A stretch of DNA of 64,000 nt from Pelagadaptatus sp034112445 (lineage in GTDB: Bacteria > Pseudomonadota > Gammaproteobacteria > Pseudomonadales > Cellvibrionaceae), in the NCBI GenBank assembly GCA_034112445.1, contig JAWUVI010000021.1, forward strand, positions 33,848-97,847. The letters are read 5' to 3'. Shown in pieces: positions 11,201-26,200 of the stretch (its first letter is position 1; the number at the start of each line of letters is the position of its first letter). Both the position numbers and the translations under genes were made by a program. The notes below the pieces were generated by a model. The model had not been told where the DNA came from, did not search any database, and saw nothing but the letters and a program-made list of their open reading frames with translations.

Positions 11201-14200
11201 TTGTCTTTAGTGAACTTGAGGGTCACCGAATTGGCAAAAGTTACACCATCATCATCACTGAGCGACAACTGGCCATCAGTATCAGCCGTTCCGTCAGCCG
11301 CTATGGTAACGAATACATCTTCTGCAGGCTCTTGACTCAACACAACTCGATAGCTGTCTTTATTCAACTCAGTAATATCTTCAGCAACTAATGGCGAACC
11401 ATTGTTTTGACTGATAACAACAGACGCTGAATCTTCATCGATTACTTGTACCACCATACGGCTTAAAGAAAGCCTATCGTAGTCATCACCATCCTGATCG
11501 GTAAGACCTTCCATCACACTGTGACGAATTTCTACTGATTGATTGCCTTCGGCGTAATTATCTTCAAGCGCTGTCACAGTAATGGTTTGAGCAATAAACC
11601 AGTTACTTCTGTCAAATAATAACGTCGTGGCTGTTTCATTACCGTTAAGAGCAACGCCTTTAGCGCCAGCTTCTTGTTCATCTTCAGTTGGAACAACGGC
11701 TGTTGCAGAGATACGTACAACATCTTCTGGCGGTCTAGTTAAGACCACTTCGTAAGTTGTAACACTATTTGGATCAACCAATGCAGTGCCGTCTTCATCT
11801 TCATAAGCGCGGAGTGACCCCGCGATTGGACGAATCAAGACACCGGCTTCATCGGCATCCATTACATTAGCTGAAATCATTGCCTTGATGGCATCTAAAC
11901 GCTCATCGGTGCTGGTTACAATATTTTCAATCAGGCCGCTATGACCAAGCAAATCATCGGCAACCACCGATACAGCATCGCCATCATTACCACCAGCCAT
12001 TTCAAAGGTGTCACTGCCTAAACCGCCAACTAAATTGAGCTGTACGTTTTCATTCGTGCTGTAAACAAAGAAAGTATCGTTACCTTCCATGCCATCGATG
12101 ACCAGTTTTTCGATACCTTCAAAGTTGGTGAAGCGCCCTGCTCCATAAACGCCTGTATCAGTAATAACAAAATCATCACCAAATTCAGTACCTAAAATAG
12201 TGACTGTATCTAAGCCATCACCACCAGAAATATTAACCGGAGCATTTAAAGCGTAACTGATAAAGTCAGCGCCCTGACCACCATTAATATTAGTAAACGG
12301 TGCTTGAGGATCATCAGGATTAACCAACACGAAACTACGAATTAAGAAGGTATCGTTATCTTCATCACCATAGAGTGAAATTTCTTTAGTGTTTCGATAA
12401 ATAGTGAAACTGTCTTCACCTGTGCCACCGCGCAATGTCGCGGGGAAGCTAATGCCGTTACTGATAAAACCTTTTGTAACCAACGTTGTATCAAAGATAT
12501 CTTTTGGTTCAATAGGAGACAAACCAGACAATGCATCACGTGGCGAGTTGAATACCTGACCCACTTGGAAGTTATCGTTACCAGCATCGCCAAATACGGT
12601 TAATGCCGCGCTGGTATCATCGAAAGTAAAGTTGTCATCGCCGTCACGACCATAAACGTTAATGCCACCATTGAGATCGCTACCATAGTTGACTCGCTCG
12701 ATGTCACTTCCAGCAACACGATTACCATTGCTGTCTAATTCCATTTGCATCGCATTAATAGAGTTTGGACGGAACAGGAAGTCATCGACATCATCGGTGC
12801 CAAATACGTTCAAGGTATTTATGGCATCTAAATCACCAGCTGATTGATCATCAATATTAATAATTGATGACCCAGAACCCGCCAGGGCAATATTGTAAAA
12901 ATCTGAGCCCTCTTGACCATATAGGTTCAACACACCACCAATACCATTGAGGAATGTTTGTTGATTAAACTTGTCAAAGTTCACATTAATAGTGTCATCG
13001 TCACCATCACCAGCAAAAACAGAGGCCTGAAGACCTGTTCCTGAGAGATTAAGAGTGTCACCACCAGAGCCTAACTTAATCGTTGTATTTTCGGCTTTCT
13101 GTACAGAAACATGAACTTGATCGGCACCTGATCCTGTATCCAAAACCACTCGATTAAAGGTGTTATTAGCGATGATATTGACTTCATCGGCACCAAAACC
13201 TGAATCGACCGTTAAGTTATCCATAACGGTATCGCTGATGATATTAATTACATCTGCACCGCCACCAGTGTTAAGCGTAATGTCTAGCCAATCAACACCC
13301 TCGGTAATATTAACGGTATCGTCAATGTCATGAATTTGAGTCACCACATCATCAAGCGGATCATCATTACCTTGATCGTCTATGTCGTCAGCATTAACAT
13401 TGAACGTGGCATTCTCAAAACCGCGTAACCACAAGCCACTCCAATCGCTATTTTCAAGCTCAATGGTATCGTAGCTAACGTCATAGGCCGTATAGTCAAG
13501 GCCATCTGTATCAAGTTTGCGACCTTCTACATAATCATTAGTAACTTTTACATCTACTGTGGTGGTTTTATTAACCGTGATGGTTTCTGGCAAGTAGAAA
13601 CCAGCGGTATCTTGGAAGGTCGTAATATCAACACTGTACTCATCGCTCGTGCTATCACCGTTTTTATCTAAAATGAGGCCGTCACTCAAGGTTGCCTTAA
13701 CCGCAACGGAGTTTTGTAATTGCGTCACCCGAATCAATTTGTCGACATTAACTTGAGTGAATTGTGTTCCGATTCCTGAAGTATCAACACCACTCGGTGC
13801 CGCACTGATTAGTGCCGCACGATAAGCCGACCAGTTATCAGCCGTTAGATAGAGCTCTTCAGTTTCACCGTATTTAACCCCAAAAGCATCTTTTAGATCC
13901 GCGGTATATTCCAGCAAATCTTCAAGCGCCACAGGCGCATTAAAGCGATTAATAGCAACGCCTTCTAGAGCTGGATCGCCATTGGCTGCCACACCATAGT
14001 ACGAATAGGTGTAATAACTTGTATTCAATGCCGCCAAGGCATCGGCATAAGCCATTTCCATCGCGATGGTATTGCCCTTTGGCGCTTCAATAGAGCTAGA
14101 CACTGAGGTAGTAGGATCAGCAGTCATTTCGCCTACGGTATAAATAATACTGAGCAGACGCAGTGTGTCGCCGGTTAAGTCGTTTTCAGCCAGTTTGCTC

Positions 14201-17200
14201 GTGACATTCTTATCACCAGCAACCAAGCCAGAATACTTACTTATTTCTTCCGCTGTATGTGTTTTTTGGAACCACTCATTGGCATCGTCTAATAAGCCTT
14301 GATCCCACAGTTCCTGACTGTACTCATAGGTCGCTATGCGTTTAGACAAATCTATATCGCTGCGAGTGTAAACCGTAAGGTTTGTATCACCGCTCCACGT
14401 ATAATCATCCTTCAGCTCATTTTTGGCAGAAGCTAAAGTGACGTAATCATAAACACTTTGCATCGCGTCTTTAACGCTTTGAACGCTAGGTGTACTTTCT
14501 ATCCAATCACGCAAATCAGTATCGATCATTAAGGCGTTCAAACGATCAATAGAAAAGGCGCCAGACCCCGTTATTTTTTCACCGCTTGAATCTAGCTGAC
14601 CAATTAACTCTTGGCCTTTCTTAGCAAAATTCTCAAGATAGATAACAAGAGACTGCTGTGCGTCAGATACAGGCGCTAATGCGGTGATTTCTGCACGCAA
14701 TATGGCAAGAACATCCGATAGTACAAACTCTTCTTCCTGCGTATCTATCTGTAGCGTGATCGTTGCATCGCTTAAGCTCGCATCCGATAAGCCATCAAGC
14801 ATACCGAATTGAGTTTGTTTGTTAGCACGCTCAAGCGCGGCTTGTACGTCAGCGTGATCCACATCACTTAATAAGCCAGTGAATTCCAATACAGCATTGC
14901 CTTGAGCGTCCAAGACAGGTTGGCCGCTGCTATTAAGTACAGGGGTTCCGGCAGACACAAAATTTCCTGCGTCATCAAGATACGAAATCAGGCTGATGTC
15001 TTGGTTGTATTGATATTCAGCCAAATTGAGATCTATTCGGCCAACGTTTAAATCAGCACCTGCGGCTTCTTTTATATTAAGGGTTATAGAATCGCTATTA
15101 CCGGGTCCGCCAGCAAGCCGAACAGTTCCGGCTATACGAGCCAAGTCGTAATTTGCAGGTAATATTTTGCTAACAGTACGTTGAGTTAAGTCGTCAAAGC
15201 GATAAGACGCTTCACCATCCACCTCTAATGAAATGTAGTCTTGCGATACGTTGACCTTGCTATCGTTCGGTAAAATCGCTTCAGGCTCATAGAACATTGA
15301 GATTAAATCACGGAATAAATTACCGCCCTGACCTTCGCTGTGTCTATCTTTTGAAATCCAGTGCTGCTCTGAAGCTCCACCACCATCAATAGCGCCTAAA
15401 GGCACGTTCACCGTGTAAGTACGAGACTCCCAACTGGCATCAAACAACCAGTTCCAGTCCCAGTAATATTCTGTAACAGTCTGAGGATAAGTAATTTGGC
15501 CAGTGTTGAGATCATCTACATACAAATCTGGATCATAACCCCATTGATCCTGGCGAGTAGCGTCATAAATTCCCGTATGAGCGCCACCATTGCCGTTATC
15601 AACAGAGTTATAAACTTGATCCGCGTGTATATAACCGCCCCATATACTGTAGGCAACCGCGTAACGCAGGTACTCATTAAAGAAGGTCTCATCCAAGCTA
15701 CGAGAACTTCCCGCTTGTAAATCACGGTCTTCATTAATAACCGAACCGGTTAACAATTCATCCCAATCACTGCCATTACCGTCGCCAAGATTTTCTAAAG
15801 CAACAAGTTGTTCAGCGGTTAATACCGCGCGATCGGGCGCTAGGTTCAACAAGGTTTGATAGGAGATATCATCCGGTAAAGTTGGAGCTGTAGAACCGAG
15901 CCCAAAGCCAATTTCGAAATCTTCGCCATTAGCGCCGCTCAAACCGGTCATTAGATTACCCAACATCGCCTGCTCAAAGGCGTCAACATCATCGCCGTAC
16001 TGATTCGAGCCATAAAATGCTTCGTTAAGCTCTCTGTATACGTTGGTCGTAGGATCACTAAAATCAACTTGATCCCATACCGTAGTGCCTGCAACAGGTG
16101 CATCCATTGCCCGTTCAACTGCCTGCGAATAGAGTTTTAATACAACCGACAAGTTGGCTTCGAGCAATTTCCAATGGACGGAATCCATTTTCACTGCATC
16201 AATATCTTCTTGCTTAGAACTGATCCACTTGGCGAAAAACAAACGGAACAAGTCTTCTTTCTCTTGCTCCGTTTCTAACGCTCTTTTCTTAAAGATAATC
16301 TCGTTGAAATCAAGATCGGCATCACCATCGGTTTGAGTCTCTAAAACTTTCTTTTCAACGGTATAGATCGCACTGCTTTCAGGATAGGTGACATCAAAAT
16401 CAACCTGTTCGCCACCCATGATGACTTCATCATCGCCAGAACCGGTGTTAATCAACAATTCTAGCTCGGCATTCAAACCGTATAGATAAACTTCATCATC
16501 ATCACCGCCCGTTAAAATAGCTAAGCGTTCGATATTACTGACACCTTCGATTTTAAGGCCAGCACCGTAGATAAATTGCTTACCTTCGTTATCGGTAAAG
16601 ACATAAAACACATCGGCCAATGCCGTACCTGCCAGCACAACCGTATCAAAACCTGAGCCACCATTTATCAGTACGCGGTTGTTTTGCACGTAATTCAATA
16701 AGACGTCTTTATCAGACTCTTCAATATTATTTTCTGCGTCGCCTGCACCTGCTGTAATGGTACTGCCGTCGAGCTCCGTGCCATCAGCTTGTAAGTGAGC
16801 GCGTAAGAAAAAGGTATCGTCGCCTGACTGACCAAACAATTTGAGTTCACCAATGTTGTGATTGACCTCAAAGTAGTCATCGCCAGAACCACCAAAGAAT
16901 TCACCGTTATAGCTGACACCGGCGGTAATACCTTCGGTGCCGTCGACGGCGTCAATAACTCGACCGTCATCTAGAGTCACTTCGGTGGTTTCAATAACAC
17001 GACCAATAAGGAAGTTATCAGCGCCTTCGTCACCATAAACAAAGGTAGCGGCCATGCTGTCGTCAGAAATGATGGTGTCATTACCAGCACCACCATGTAT
17101 TTCTACGTTTTCAGCGCCACGGTTGTAATACACACGCTGGAATTCATCAGGGCTCGACAATGATATAGACGGAGCTGTAGTGGCTGCCGCATCGGCAATA

Positions 17201-20200
17201 TCCATTGGATCACTGATAAATGAATTATCAGCGACAGTAAAGTTCGAGAAATTACCTTTGCTGTCTTTAGCACCATCAATAATTTCGATACGCCATGGAT
17301 CACGGTGAGTACCAGCACCAGCTACAGAAACCTCATTGATACCTGGAAGCTTTTCTAGCTCGGTAGTTAAATAATCGATTCGCGCTTGCTTGCGTAGAAT
17401 ATTTTCAGCTTTAGTAAAGTTAACATCATCGTTCGGGTTTGTAGGCAACGTGAAGACGTGTGAATCGGTTGTAGCCGAATCATTATCGTCATAACTCAGA
17501 GTAAATACTGTGCTTGGATCTGTATGGGTTGAGCGCACATAAAACTGCTGTAAAGCAAACTGTGGCTTATCAAACATGGCATCCACATCGGGTTTGCCTG
17601 CTAGTAACGCATCGGTTAAATCGGCATTTAAGCGCTGTACGTAAGCTCGCGCCACCTTGGCATCAGCAATAGACTTATCACTACTAAATAATTTGTAGTA
17701 TTTACCTTCAGAATTAGCGTCAGCATCAATAATATCGATAAGCCAAGCATCATCTTCTGCACCAGTTCCTGTAACCGTAACGTTACGAATTCCGGCCAGT
17801 TTTTCTAATGCTGCTTTAATCGCTGCGGCTGAACTCGAACCGTCCAAAATGTCGGTTGTGGATTCTCCATGATACTCCAACGTAAATGCATCACTCGCAA
17901 CATCGCTTGTATAAGTCACTTGCTGACTGGCCGTATCAACATCCATATGCAGGGTATCGGCTTGAACCAATCCATTGCCCCCACCCCAGATTTCAACGCT
18001 GTCAGTTTCTTCCGTATTCGTGCCGCTATCGCGAACCTCAACGGACGACTCACCAGCAATCGCTCCACTTAATGTAATCACATAGGTATCTGAGCCTTGA
18101 TTACCATCCAAAATGGCTTGCTTAGTGAAATCGTTAATGGCAAAGCTGTTGTTAGACGCACCGCCATATAAGGCAAATTCTTCAAACAGCGCCATAGTGA
18201 CTTCAGTTTCATCAACAGCTACTTGTCTAGTCTCTAAGTTAATAACGCCGTCTACCTGAACGGGGAAGATTCGATCTTCTATACCCGTAATGTGCAACGT
18301 AGAGTTTGACAGTGAGTAATTGAGATCGCGAATTTCAAGCAAGGTGTCTATATCACCAGAACCTTCTAACGAGCCATCAATGAAGGTATCGACCCCGGCG
18401 CCACCGGTAACCAAATCACTACCGGTACCTGAATCGATAGTGTCACCTAGGTGATTGTCACCTACTGACAATTGAGTGCCTACAATTCGGTCATCACCAG
18501 CACCGCCGACAAGGGTTAGGTTATCGACAACATGGGCGGTAATTATTTCATGAGATTCAATTGCGGTGATGTCTTCAGGCAGGAAGCCAGCAATAATAAT
18601 ATCATTACCACCTATAACTGGATCACCATTTGAATCTACCGCATTGGTATTGGCATCACCTTTGATAGTGACATTATCGCGATTACCTGTAATGGGTGCA
18701 TTCTCGGACATATCATCGGCATTACCATCAAGGTCAATGCCACGAACAATAATGCTTAGATTACGATTTTCAGCGATACCGTTTTCATCGATACGATGAT
18801 GATCTACTTGTAGAACGTCAGTATAAATTGTCTGCGCATCAGTACCGGCACCAGTGACTAAATGGCCGACAGTGAACGAATCATCTTCAGCGTTTGAACC
18901 GGCAATGGTTATGCTATCAACCGCATCATCATTGACATAGGTTGGGTCTAAGAACCAATCGGTTTCTCCGGTTTTTTGTAACACAGCACCATCAACTGGC
19001 TCATTACCTTCTACCCGAACACCATCTTTGTAGTAGGCCCAAACGTCTTTTTCTTTCATCCGTGGGCCAAGTTCTTCAACGGTCTGATAGGCTGAAATAT
19101 AGACATCGGCCGACGCATCTGACTGTGCTGTGGTCAATACAGCGAGCTGCGGATTGCTGTCAGAAATTGTTTGTAATACCCAACTGCCACTTTCATTGAG
19201 TTTCTCAATGGTGTGGAAGGTAGTAACGGTATTTTGTTTCACAGCTTCAAAATCAGAAAAACTGTATTGCGCGGTTAATGTTTTAGCTGAATCAAAACTG
19301 CCTATAACAAACGCCCAAGGCTCTAAAACAGTGCCTTTACCTTGGACCTCAATAGTTCCGACAGAAGGGAAAGCGGTAGATAATTGCGATAACAAAGAGG
19401 CTTTAACGGCATCTACTTCTGCTTGTGTTGCTGAACTGGATAACCAAGTAAAGTTAATCGCTGCAACAGCTGAACCATCGTATGAGAAACCCGCTGAACT
19501 GACGCCAAAAGGAATATTAATCGATGCCGATGTACTGCTGTCTGCAGTCGCTTCGGCCACTTGTGGATCAAGATCAAAATTAATCGCTAATAATAAATTG
19601 CCCATGATTGCGCTAACAATTTTAAATTGTCCGTTTTCATAGGTCACTGCAGCGTCACTTAAAGGTGATGAAGAACTCAACAAGCTCTGTAAAGCCACCG
19701 CTTTAGCTTCATTTGTGGTCACATCCGTAGTCGCTGAACCAAAGCTGACGCCTAAATCAACTGGGTGTGACGGATCAATGTTTAGGGTTGTGCCATCAAT
19801 TATAAATTCAGGTGGTAAAAATTGAGTGGTTATTTCGGTAACGGTATTAAGACTGACTGTTTCACGCATTTCTTGAACAGCAACAACATTCGCAAAACTG
19901 TGTAATGCGCCTGCACCTGTGCGATCTGCTTCAACAAACGCGACAGACCAAGCAACAGACCAAGGGTCTTCAGCAGTCACTTGTCTGGCTACTTGTACAT
20001 TCGTAATACCGTTAAGAGCCTCTAACGCCGCCTCTACTTCTGCGGCGGTCATGTCGGCTTTAATTAACGCTTTTTCACCGTTGTAAGAGAAGTATGCACT
20101 CGATTGCCACGCTTCCAAACCAATGATTCGCTCAGCCACATCGGCCGTTCGAGTTTCATGTTTTTTACCATGAGTTAACACCGCCGCTGATGAAGCCGCA

Positions 20201-23200
20201 TTTAACTGCAGATATTCACCATTAACATTATCAGCCGAGACCAACGTAACTAACCAGTTACCGGCAACTCCGGTAACTTTAACCTGATCAATACCGGTTA
20301 AGGATTCCAATGCTTCGGTAATAGAAATCGAGGAACCACTAAAGTTGATATCGACACCTTGGCCGCCATACCAAACGGTTTGCGTATCACTGATACTTAA
20401 TGTTTGAAGGCTATTGTCAATAACATTTCTATTGACAGATACAGTGCGATCGACTGCCTCTAACTCAGCAAAGAAAAACTTACTAAAGGTATCTTCGGGG
20501 TTAGCAATTGGAGTTAACGTAATTGCCCAGTCTGTTTTAAGCGGGTTATCGCCGTTTTCTGATTTCACCACCGCAACGTTAGCGTTACTTAACGATTCAA
20601 ATGCTTCTAGAGCCGCGACTAGTTCAGCGGCTGTCATAGAATCCGTTAGGGTGAGCGAATCATCGCCATACCAAAGTTGAGTTTCGTCTGCGGTTAATAC
20701 GGTAATGGTTTGCGCTGGATCACCATCAACTGGATCACCATCAACTACATCAGCCTGCAACCTAGATTTCTGAGCCTTAAGGACAGAGACAGACAATGTA
20801 GAAGGCGTGGCTTCATGGAAGGTTATTTCCCAAGGATCAGCCGCTAAGGTAGGTATAACAACACTGACATTGCCTAACAAGCTTGCAATGGCACTGGCAC
20901 GTTGCTCCTTAGACAAACCGACAGCATTAACTGAACCAACGGCAACTCCACCATAACTAAACGCTAATTCAGCCGCATCAGCAGGCCAAACGAAGCCTTG
21001 TCTCATTAAATTACTTTGGCTTTCAATACTGGCTAGAGTGTCAGTAAGGGTATAGATGACAGTCGTATCTACAGATGTTCCACCGTTAACAAATTCAATC
21101 ACCTCGGCCGCATTCGTAAACACAAATTCCCAAGGTGACTCTTCCGTACCATCACCCGTTACGGTAACTGAATTGCCTGAAGCGGCGAGGATAATATTGA
21201 GTTGTGCTTGGATATTGATTGGGGATTTTGAACCGCCCAATTCATCGATCGCAAAGCCCTGATCGCCATACCAAATAATGCCATTGGTTTCAAAACTCGC
21301 TAACGCCAGCAGTTGAATTTTGTTATCAACGAATTCATCCGCATTGACTGTATTTTCAACCAATAAAGGCTCACCAGAAGCGTCATACAAATACTCAGCG
21401 GTCTGGCTGTCTAATCGATAAAACACGTTATTTGAGCGAGTGTCATTATTTTGCAACAAGCTACCCGTATGGGCTTGCACACTGTATTCATAACCCAATA
21501 ACTTAGTGACGGCTGATGTGAAAGTAATTACCCAAGGATTGGTTTCTGAGCCTGTGGTACCGGCTGCAACAGAGACTTGGCTCGCATCAATACTGGCCAT
21601 AGTTGCCAGTGCAACTTCAATTTCAGTTGCCGACATGCCTTTACTGATTGTTACGCTGTCAGCCGTTGAATTAGAACCCAAATATAAAGTGACTTGATCT
21701 AAGCCATCATCAATCCACAGTGTTTGCTCTGTTTTATCATTAGCAAGACTGGTGTCTTCGGCTGTTTTAGCTTTGGTAATTAATTCAGGTGAACCATCAT
21801 CATTAAACTTATAGGTGCCGCCTTCTTCTAGATCGTAACGGTAGAAATAACTACTGCGTTGATAACCATCTATTAAGGTTTCTGGCTCAGTTGGAACCAA
21901 GATGGGGAAGCCGTTGGAGTCAGTGACAACAATGGTTTCACCATTGACGTCTAACACTAAAGTTCCCGCGTCATCGCGCAACAGTTTTGGTTCTTTTTGT
22001 AATAGTGAAGCGTAATTCGCAGGGTACACTTGGTGGTTACCCTCAGAGTCACGCTCTATTTGATACATGGTAGCCTGCTCGTTACCAAGCTGAACATCCA
22101 CTGACAGTAAGCTGGTATCAAGCAGATCATCAACGGTGATTGTGTCTTCACCGCCTTTCGCGTCGAGCATAATGTTTTCAACATTAAGGTCTAAGCTGTC
22201 GCCATTAATTGTTAGTGTCGCGAAGTTTGGCAAACCAGAACCGATGGCCCTGCCGCTGTCGGTTATATTAATCGTACTGTCAGAATCATCGGTGGTGGCT
22301 TTTAAGGTGTCTACACCTGCCCCGCCATCAACTTCTAGTAACGCGTTAGGATCAGTTATATCCGCGTATTCCCAAACGATAAGATCATCACCCGCATCAC
22401 CATAGGCACGAACAGCCCCAGTACCAGCGTAAATTGAGTCATTACCTGTACCGCCGTAAATTACATTACCACCATCAGAGGTTATAGAGCTGTCACGTGG
22501 ATCACCGCCATACAGTTGATCCCAACCACCATCGCCATAAATAACGTCACTGCCAGCACCGCCATAAATAACGTCGCCATGGAAAGATCGAATAATGACG
22601 GCCACGCCACCAATATCATACGGTGTCGCTGAGTAATCACCCGATTCGTTAACGATGAATGAGGAACTGGCCACATCGTAATAATGAGTACCGTTACCTT
22701 CGTCGGTTATGTATTCACCGGTATCCGTATCAAGTTTAAAATCGCCTACTTTGGCAATGCGGAAAATACCTAAGTCATTATCAAACAAGAAAGGTCCATT
22801 CGCTTGATTTGCAAAGACAGAAGGAAAACCAAACTCGTTATAGCCCAGTAAACTGTTGGCTGTACCGTCACCAAAGCGCTCACCATCTGGCTGGTATATT
22901 TCTGCATTGCGCAACACACCATTCACATCAACGTAAACGGCTGCCACTTCGTCTCCACCGCGAATGACATCATCGCCTGCGTAGGTTGCTATAACATCAA
23001 AACCTGTGCCGCCCTGAACAATGTCATCGCCAAAACCACCAAAGATAGTATCGTCGCCTGAACCACCGTCAAGAGTCATGGAGCCTGGGCTTGGAACAGA
23101 GGAGTTACCGCCATAAGCTGCATTCTGGCCGGTTACTTTCAAGGTGTCCTTACCGGCATCACCAGTCAGTAAATAAACGCCTGATTGAGACAACAACATG

Positions 23201-26200
23201 CTATCTACGTTGATTCGATCGTCTCCAGCGCCACCGATAATGGTGATTTTATCTAACGTGCCATCATTTTCAGTATCGGCAAATATATCGACAATATCGG
23301 AACCAGCACCGGCATTAATCGTAATGGTATCGACTCGTCCATTGAGTTTACTTAACTTGTAGCGATCAAAAGCTGCTGCATCAGGATCGCTACCATCATG
23401 GTCTGTGCCGTTTATAACAACATGGTTAATTTGTGAGGCCAAGAAGAATTCTGCACGTAGGCCGGTACTGACAACAATCACCTCATCATCAAGACTGCGC
23501 CAATTAGCCAGCATGTCACGTAGGGCTACTTCTTCATCTCGGGTATAAAATTCAGTATTGATATAACCGTTTTCTGACATTTTCTGCAGGGTTAAATCAC
23601 CATCGATAGGCAAGACTTCTACTGTATAGTTTTGTGCGCCATCGGAATCATCTCCGTAATAATCAAGTACTAGAGTGTCACCATTGGTGTGCTGTCTTTT
23701 ACCGTCGGTTATAACAGGGGCAACTGGGTTACCACTAGAGTCTAGGCTTGTGACGTAGGCAATATCTCGCGCCGCATCGTGAATACACTCCCATGAGAAC
23801 TCAGCAATAATTTCTTCAACAAAACGGTCTTTGGCTTCAAACAAGGTAATGGTGCTGAAGCCCATGTCGATTCCGATCCATAAGAAGGCTTCTACAAAAA
23901 CGGCTAACTGACCTTCCACATCAAACAAACACTGTGGTCCGTGAGTGATGCGCTCTACCAACTCAGATCCGTAGAGCTTGCCATCACCAATAGGCAAGTC
24001 ATTTTGGAAAGCGGTTTCCATATCGTTCAAATCAAAACCGATAACCGCTTCAATACCACCTTTAACACCGGCTTCAACAATACCGCCTATACCTAATGAA
24101 GCTTTGGCGTAAATTTCTGCTTTAATGGTGGCTTCAAAGGCATCGACATCGGTATTTTCTATACCGTGATCATCCAAATAGAAACCATTAAATACGCGCC
24201 AGCTTTCGGCCATATCAAAACCGGTATCCATCCATTCGCTGATACCACGAGTATCAAAGCCGAAATCGAAGTTGGTGTAAGCACCAATGGCTCCACCTAA
24301 ACCAAGGTTTAAACCTGGGTAGACCATAAAGGTTTTTTCATAACCAAACTCTAATTCTAGGTCTGGCAAGTCGTACCAGAACAGATCCACTTCGCCTTTA
24401 CCCAAGACGAAATTGAGTACGCTCATTGGGTCTTCAAGTACCGGAATACGGAACTTTTTGGGCCCAGCCGTAGCGTTTAATCCACCGCCAGCAATGGCAT
24501 CTGAAGTGCTTGAATCTGCTGAAGATTGAGGATTACTGGTTGCCGTCTCTTGCGCACTGCTTTCATCCACTTGTTGGTTTGATCCACTTAACGCACCGCC
24601 AGTTAAGTTAAAGCTACCAAAGTTGATGCCGCCACTCATGTCTTCGACACTGTCTAAAAAGTCGATGGTATCGGCTATGGCATTCAATACCTTTTTGGCT
24701 GTATCAACGACTGAGGCTGGCAATTTCAAATAAGCAATGTCGATAAATTGCAGCTTGGTGATGCCTAGATCAATTTCCATGGTTAAAAGATCAACCAGTG
24801 GTTTCAATGGCGTTACAATATCGGAGATAACACCGAAGGTGTCTCCAAGGAAGCTGTCAAAAACAGAACCAATATCAAGAGTTAAGTCATGCAGGATTAC
24901 TTCAGGGCTGCCAAGCTCAAAGCTGGCGCCTTCGCCAAGTACAAAACTCGCGGTAAGTTCTTGTGAATATTCAAGAATGGTGTGTATTGAAGGCAATATA
25001 TCACCAACCGAAGTGGCAACTTGTGCGTATAAGTTAGCTTTAGCTTCAGCATTGGCATTTAAAGAAACACCAATATCAGAAAGAATATCCCCTGCAGCTA
25101 AACGCCCGCCATCACCACCGGTTATGTCTACGCCAAGATGACCCCAAAGACCGGTTTCACCGTCATTGGTAATATTGGTTGCTTCGCCATTCAACATTTC
25201 ACCGTTGGTTATATCCATGGCTAAGAAGCCAAGAGTACCGGTAGCTTTGCTGTTCTGTGCCAACTCAGCTTTAACATCGAGAGCAATCTCTTCACCGGCG
25301 GTATTAATACCACTGGTGTCTAAGAAAACACCCATTTCGATGCCATTGTCACTGACGTTACCAATGCCTAAGCCAAAGCCCATTAGGTAGTCCATCAGCA
25401 CTTCAATTTCAGAGTCAACTTCTAAGTTGATGCCCGGAATACCAACACTGAAATCAATGGGTATACCAACTTCTTCTATTATTGTGTCACGGCTGTAGTA
25501 GGTTTCATTCACATCATGGGTATAGCTGATGGCATAAGCGCCTTCCGGTGAAAGGGTGTAATAGGTCTGCCCCCTCTCTTCAAGACTTACTGCAACATCA
25601 TTTATTTCGGTATAGGTATAATCACCAACCAATAAGCCACCGAATTTCAAGTTAAACGTTATTAAACCGGTATCGCTGAAGATCAGTTCAATATCATCGG
25701 GACTGGTGGGTACACGGGTAATTAATTTACCAAATTCGTCAAATTGTTCCGCGCCATATTCATCATAAATAGGCACAACAAACGAGAAGAGCTTGCTGTT
25801 AATACCATTTAAGCCTTCAAATAAAGCTTCGCGAATTTCGTCTAGAATCCCTTCAATAACACCTTCGTTAGCGGCATCTTGGGCTTGTAACCAACCGCCA
25901 AGGCTATCGGTAACATAATCACCCGAAGCATCAAGTTCGCCTAACACACCGGCTTTTATGCTTCTTAATGTATCGGCTAAATCATCAAACGCATCGCCGC
26001 CAATTAATGGCAGCTCTATTTCACCGATACCATCAGCAACGTAATCAATACCACTGAAGAAACCCTCGATTCCACCCAGTAATAATGCAGGATCATCAAG
26101 AAATCCGATTAAAGCAGCCAAAACCGTGGCGTTATCAAAGGCAAACTCTGGGATAGAGTAATCGTAACCAGCCGTAAACTCGCCCGTTAAAGGATTAACG

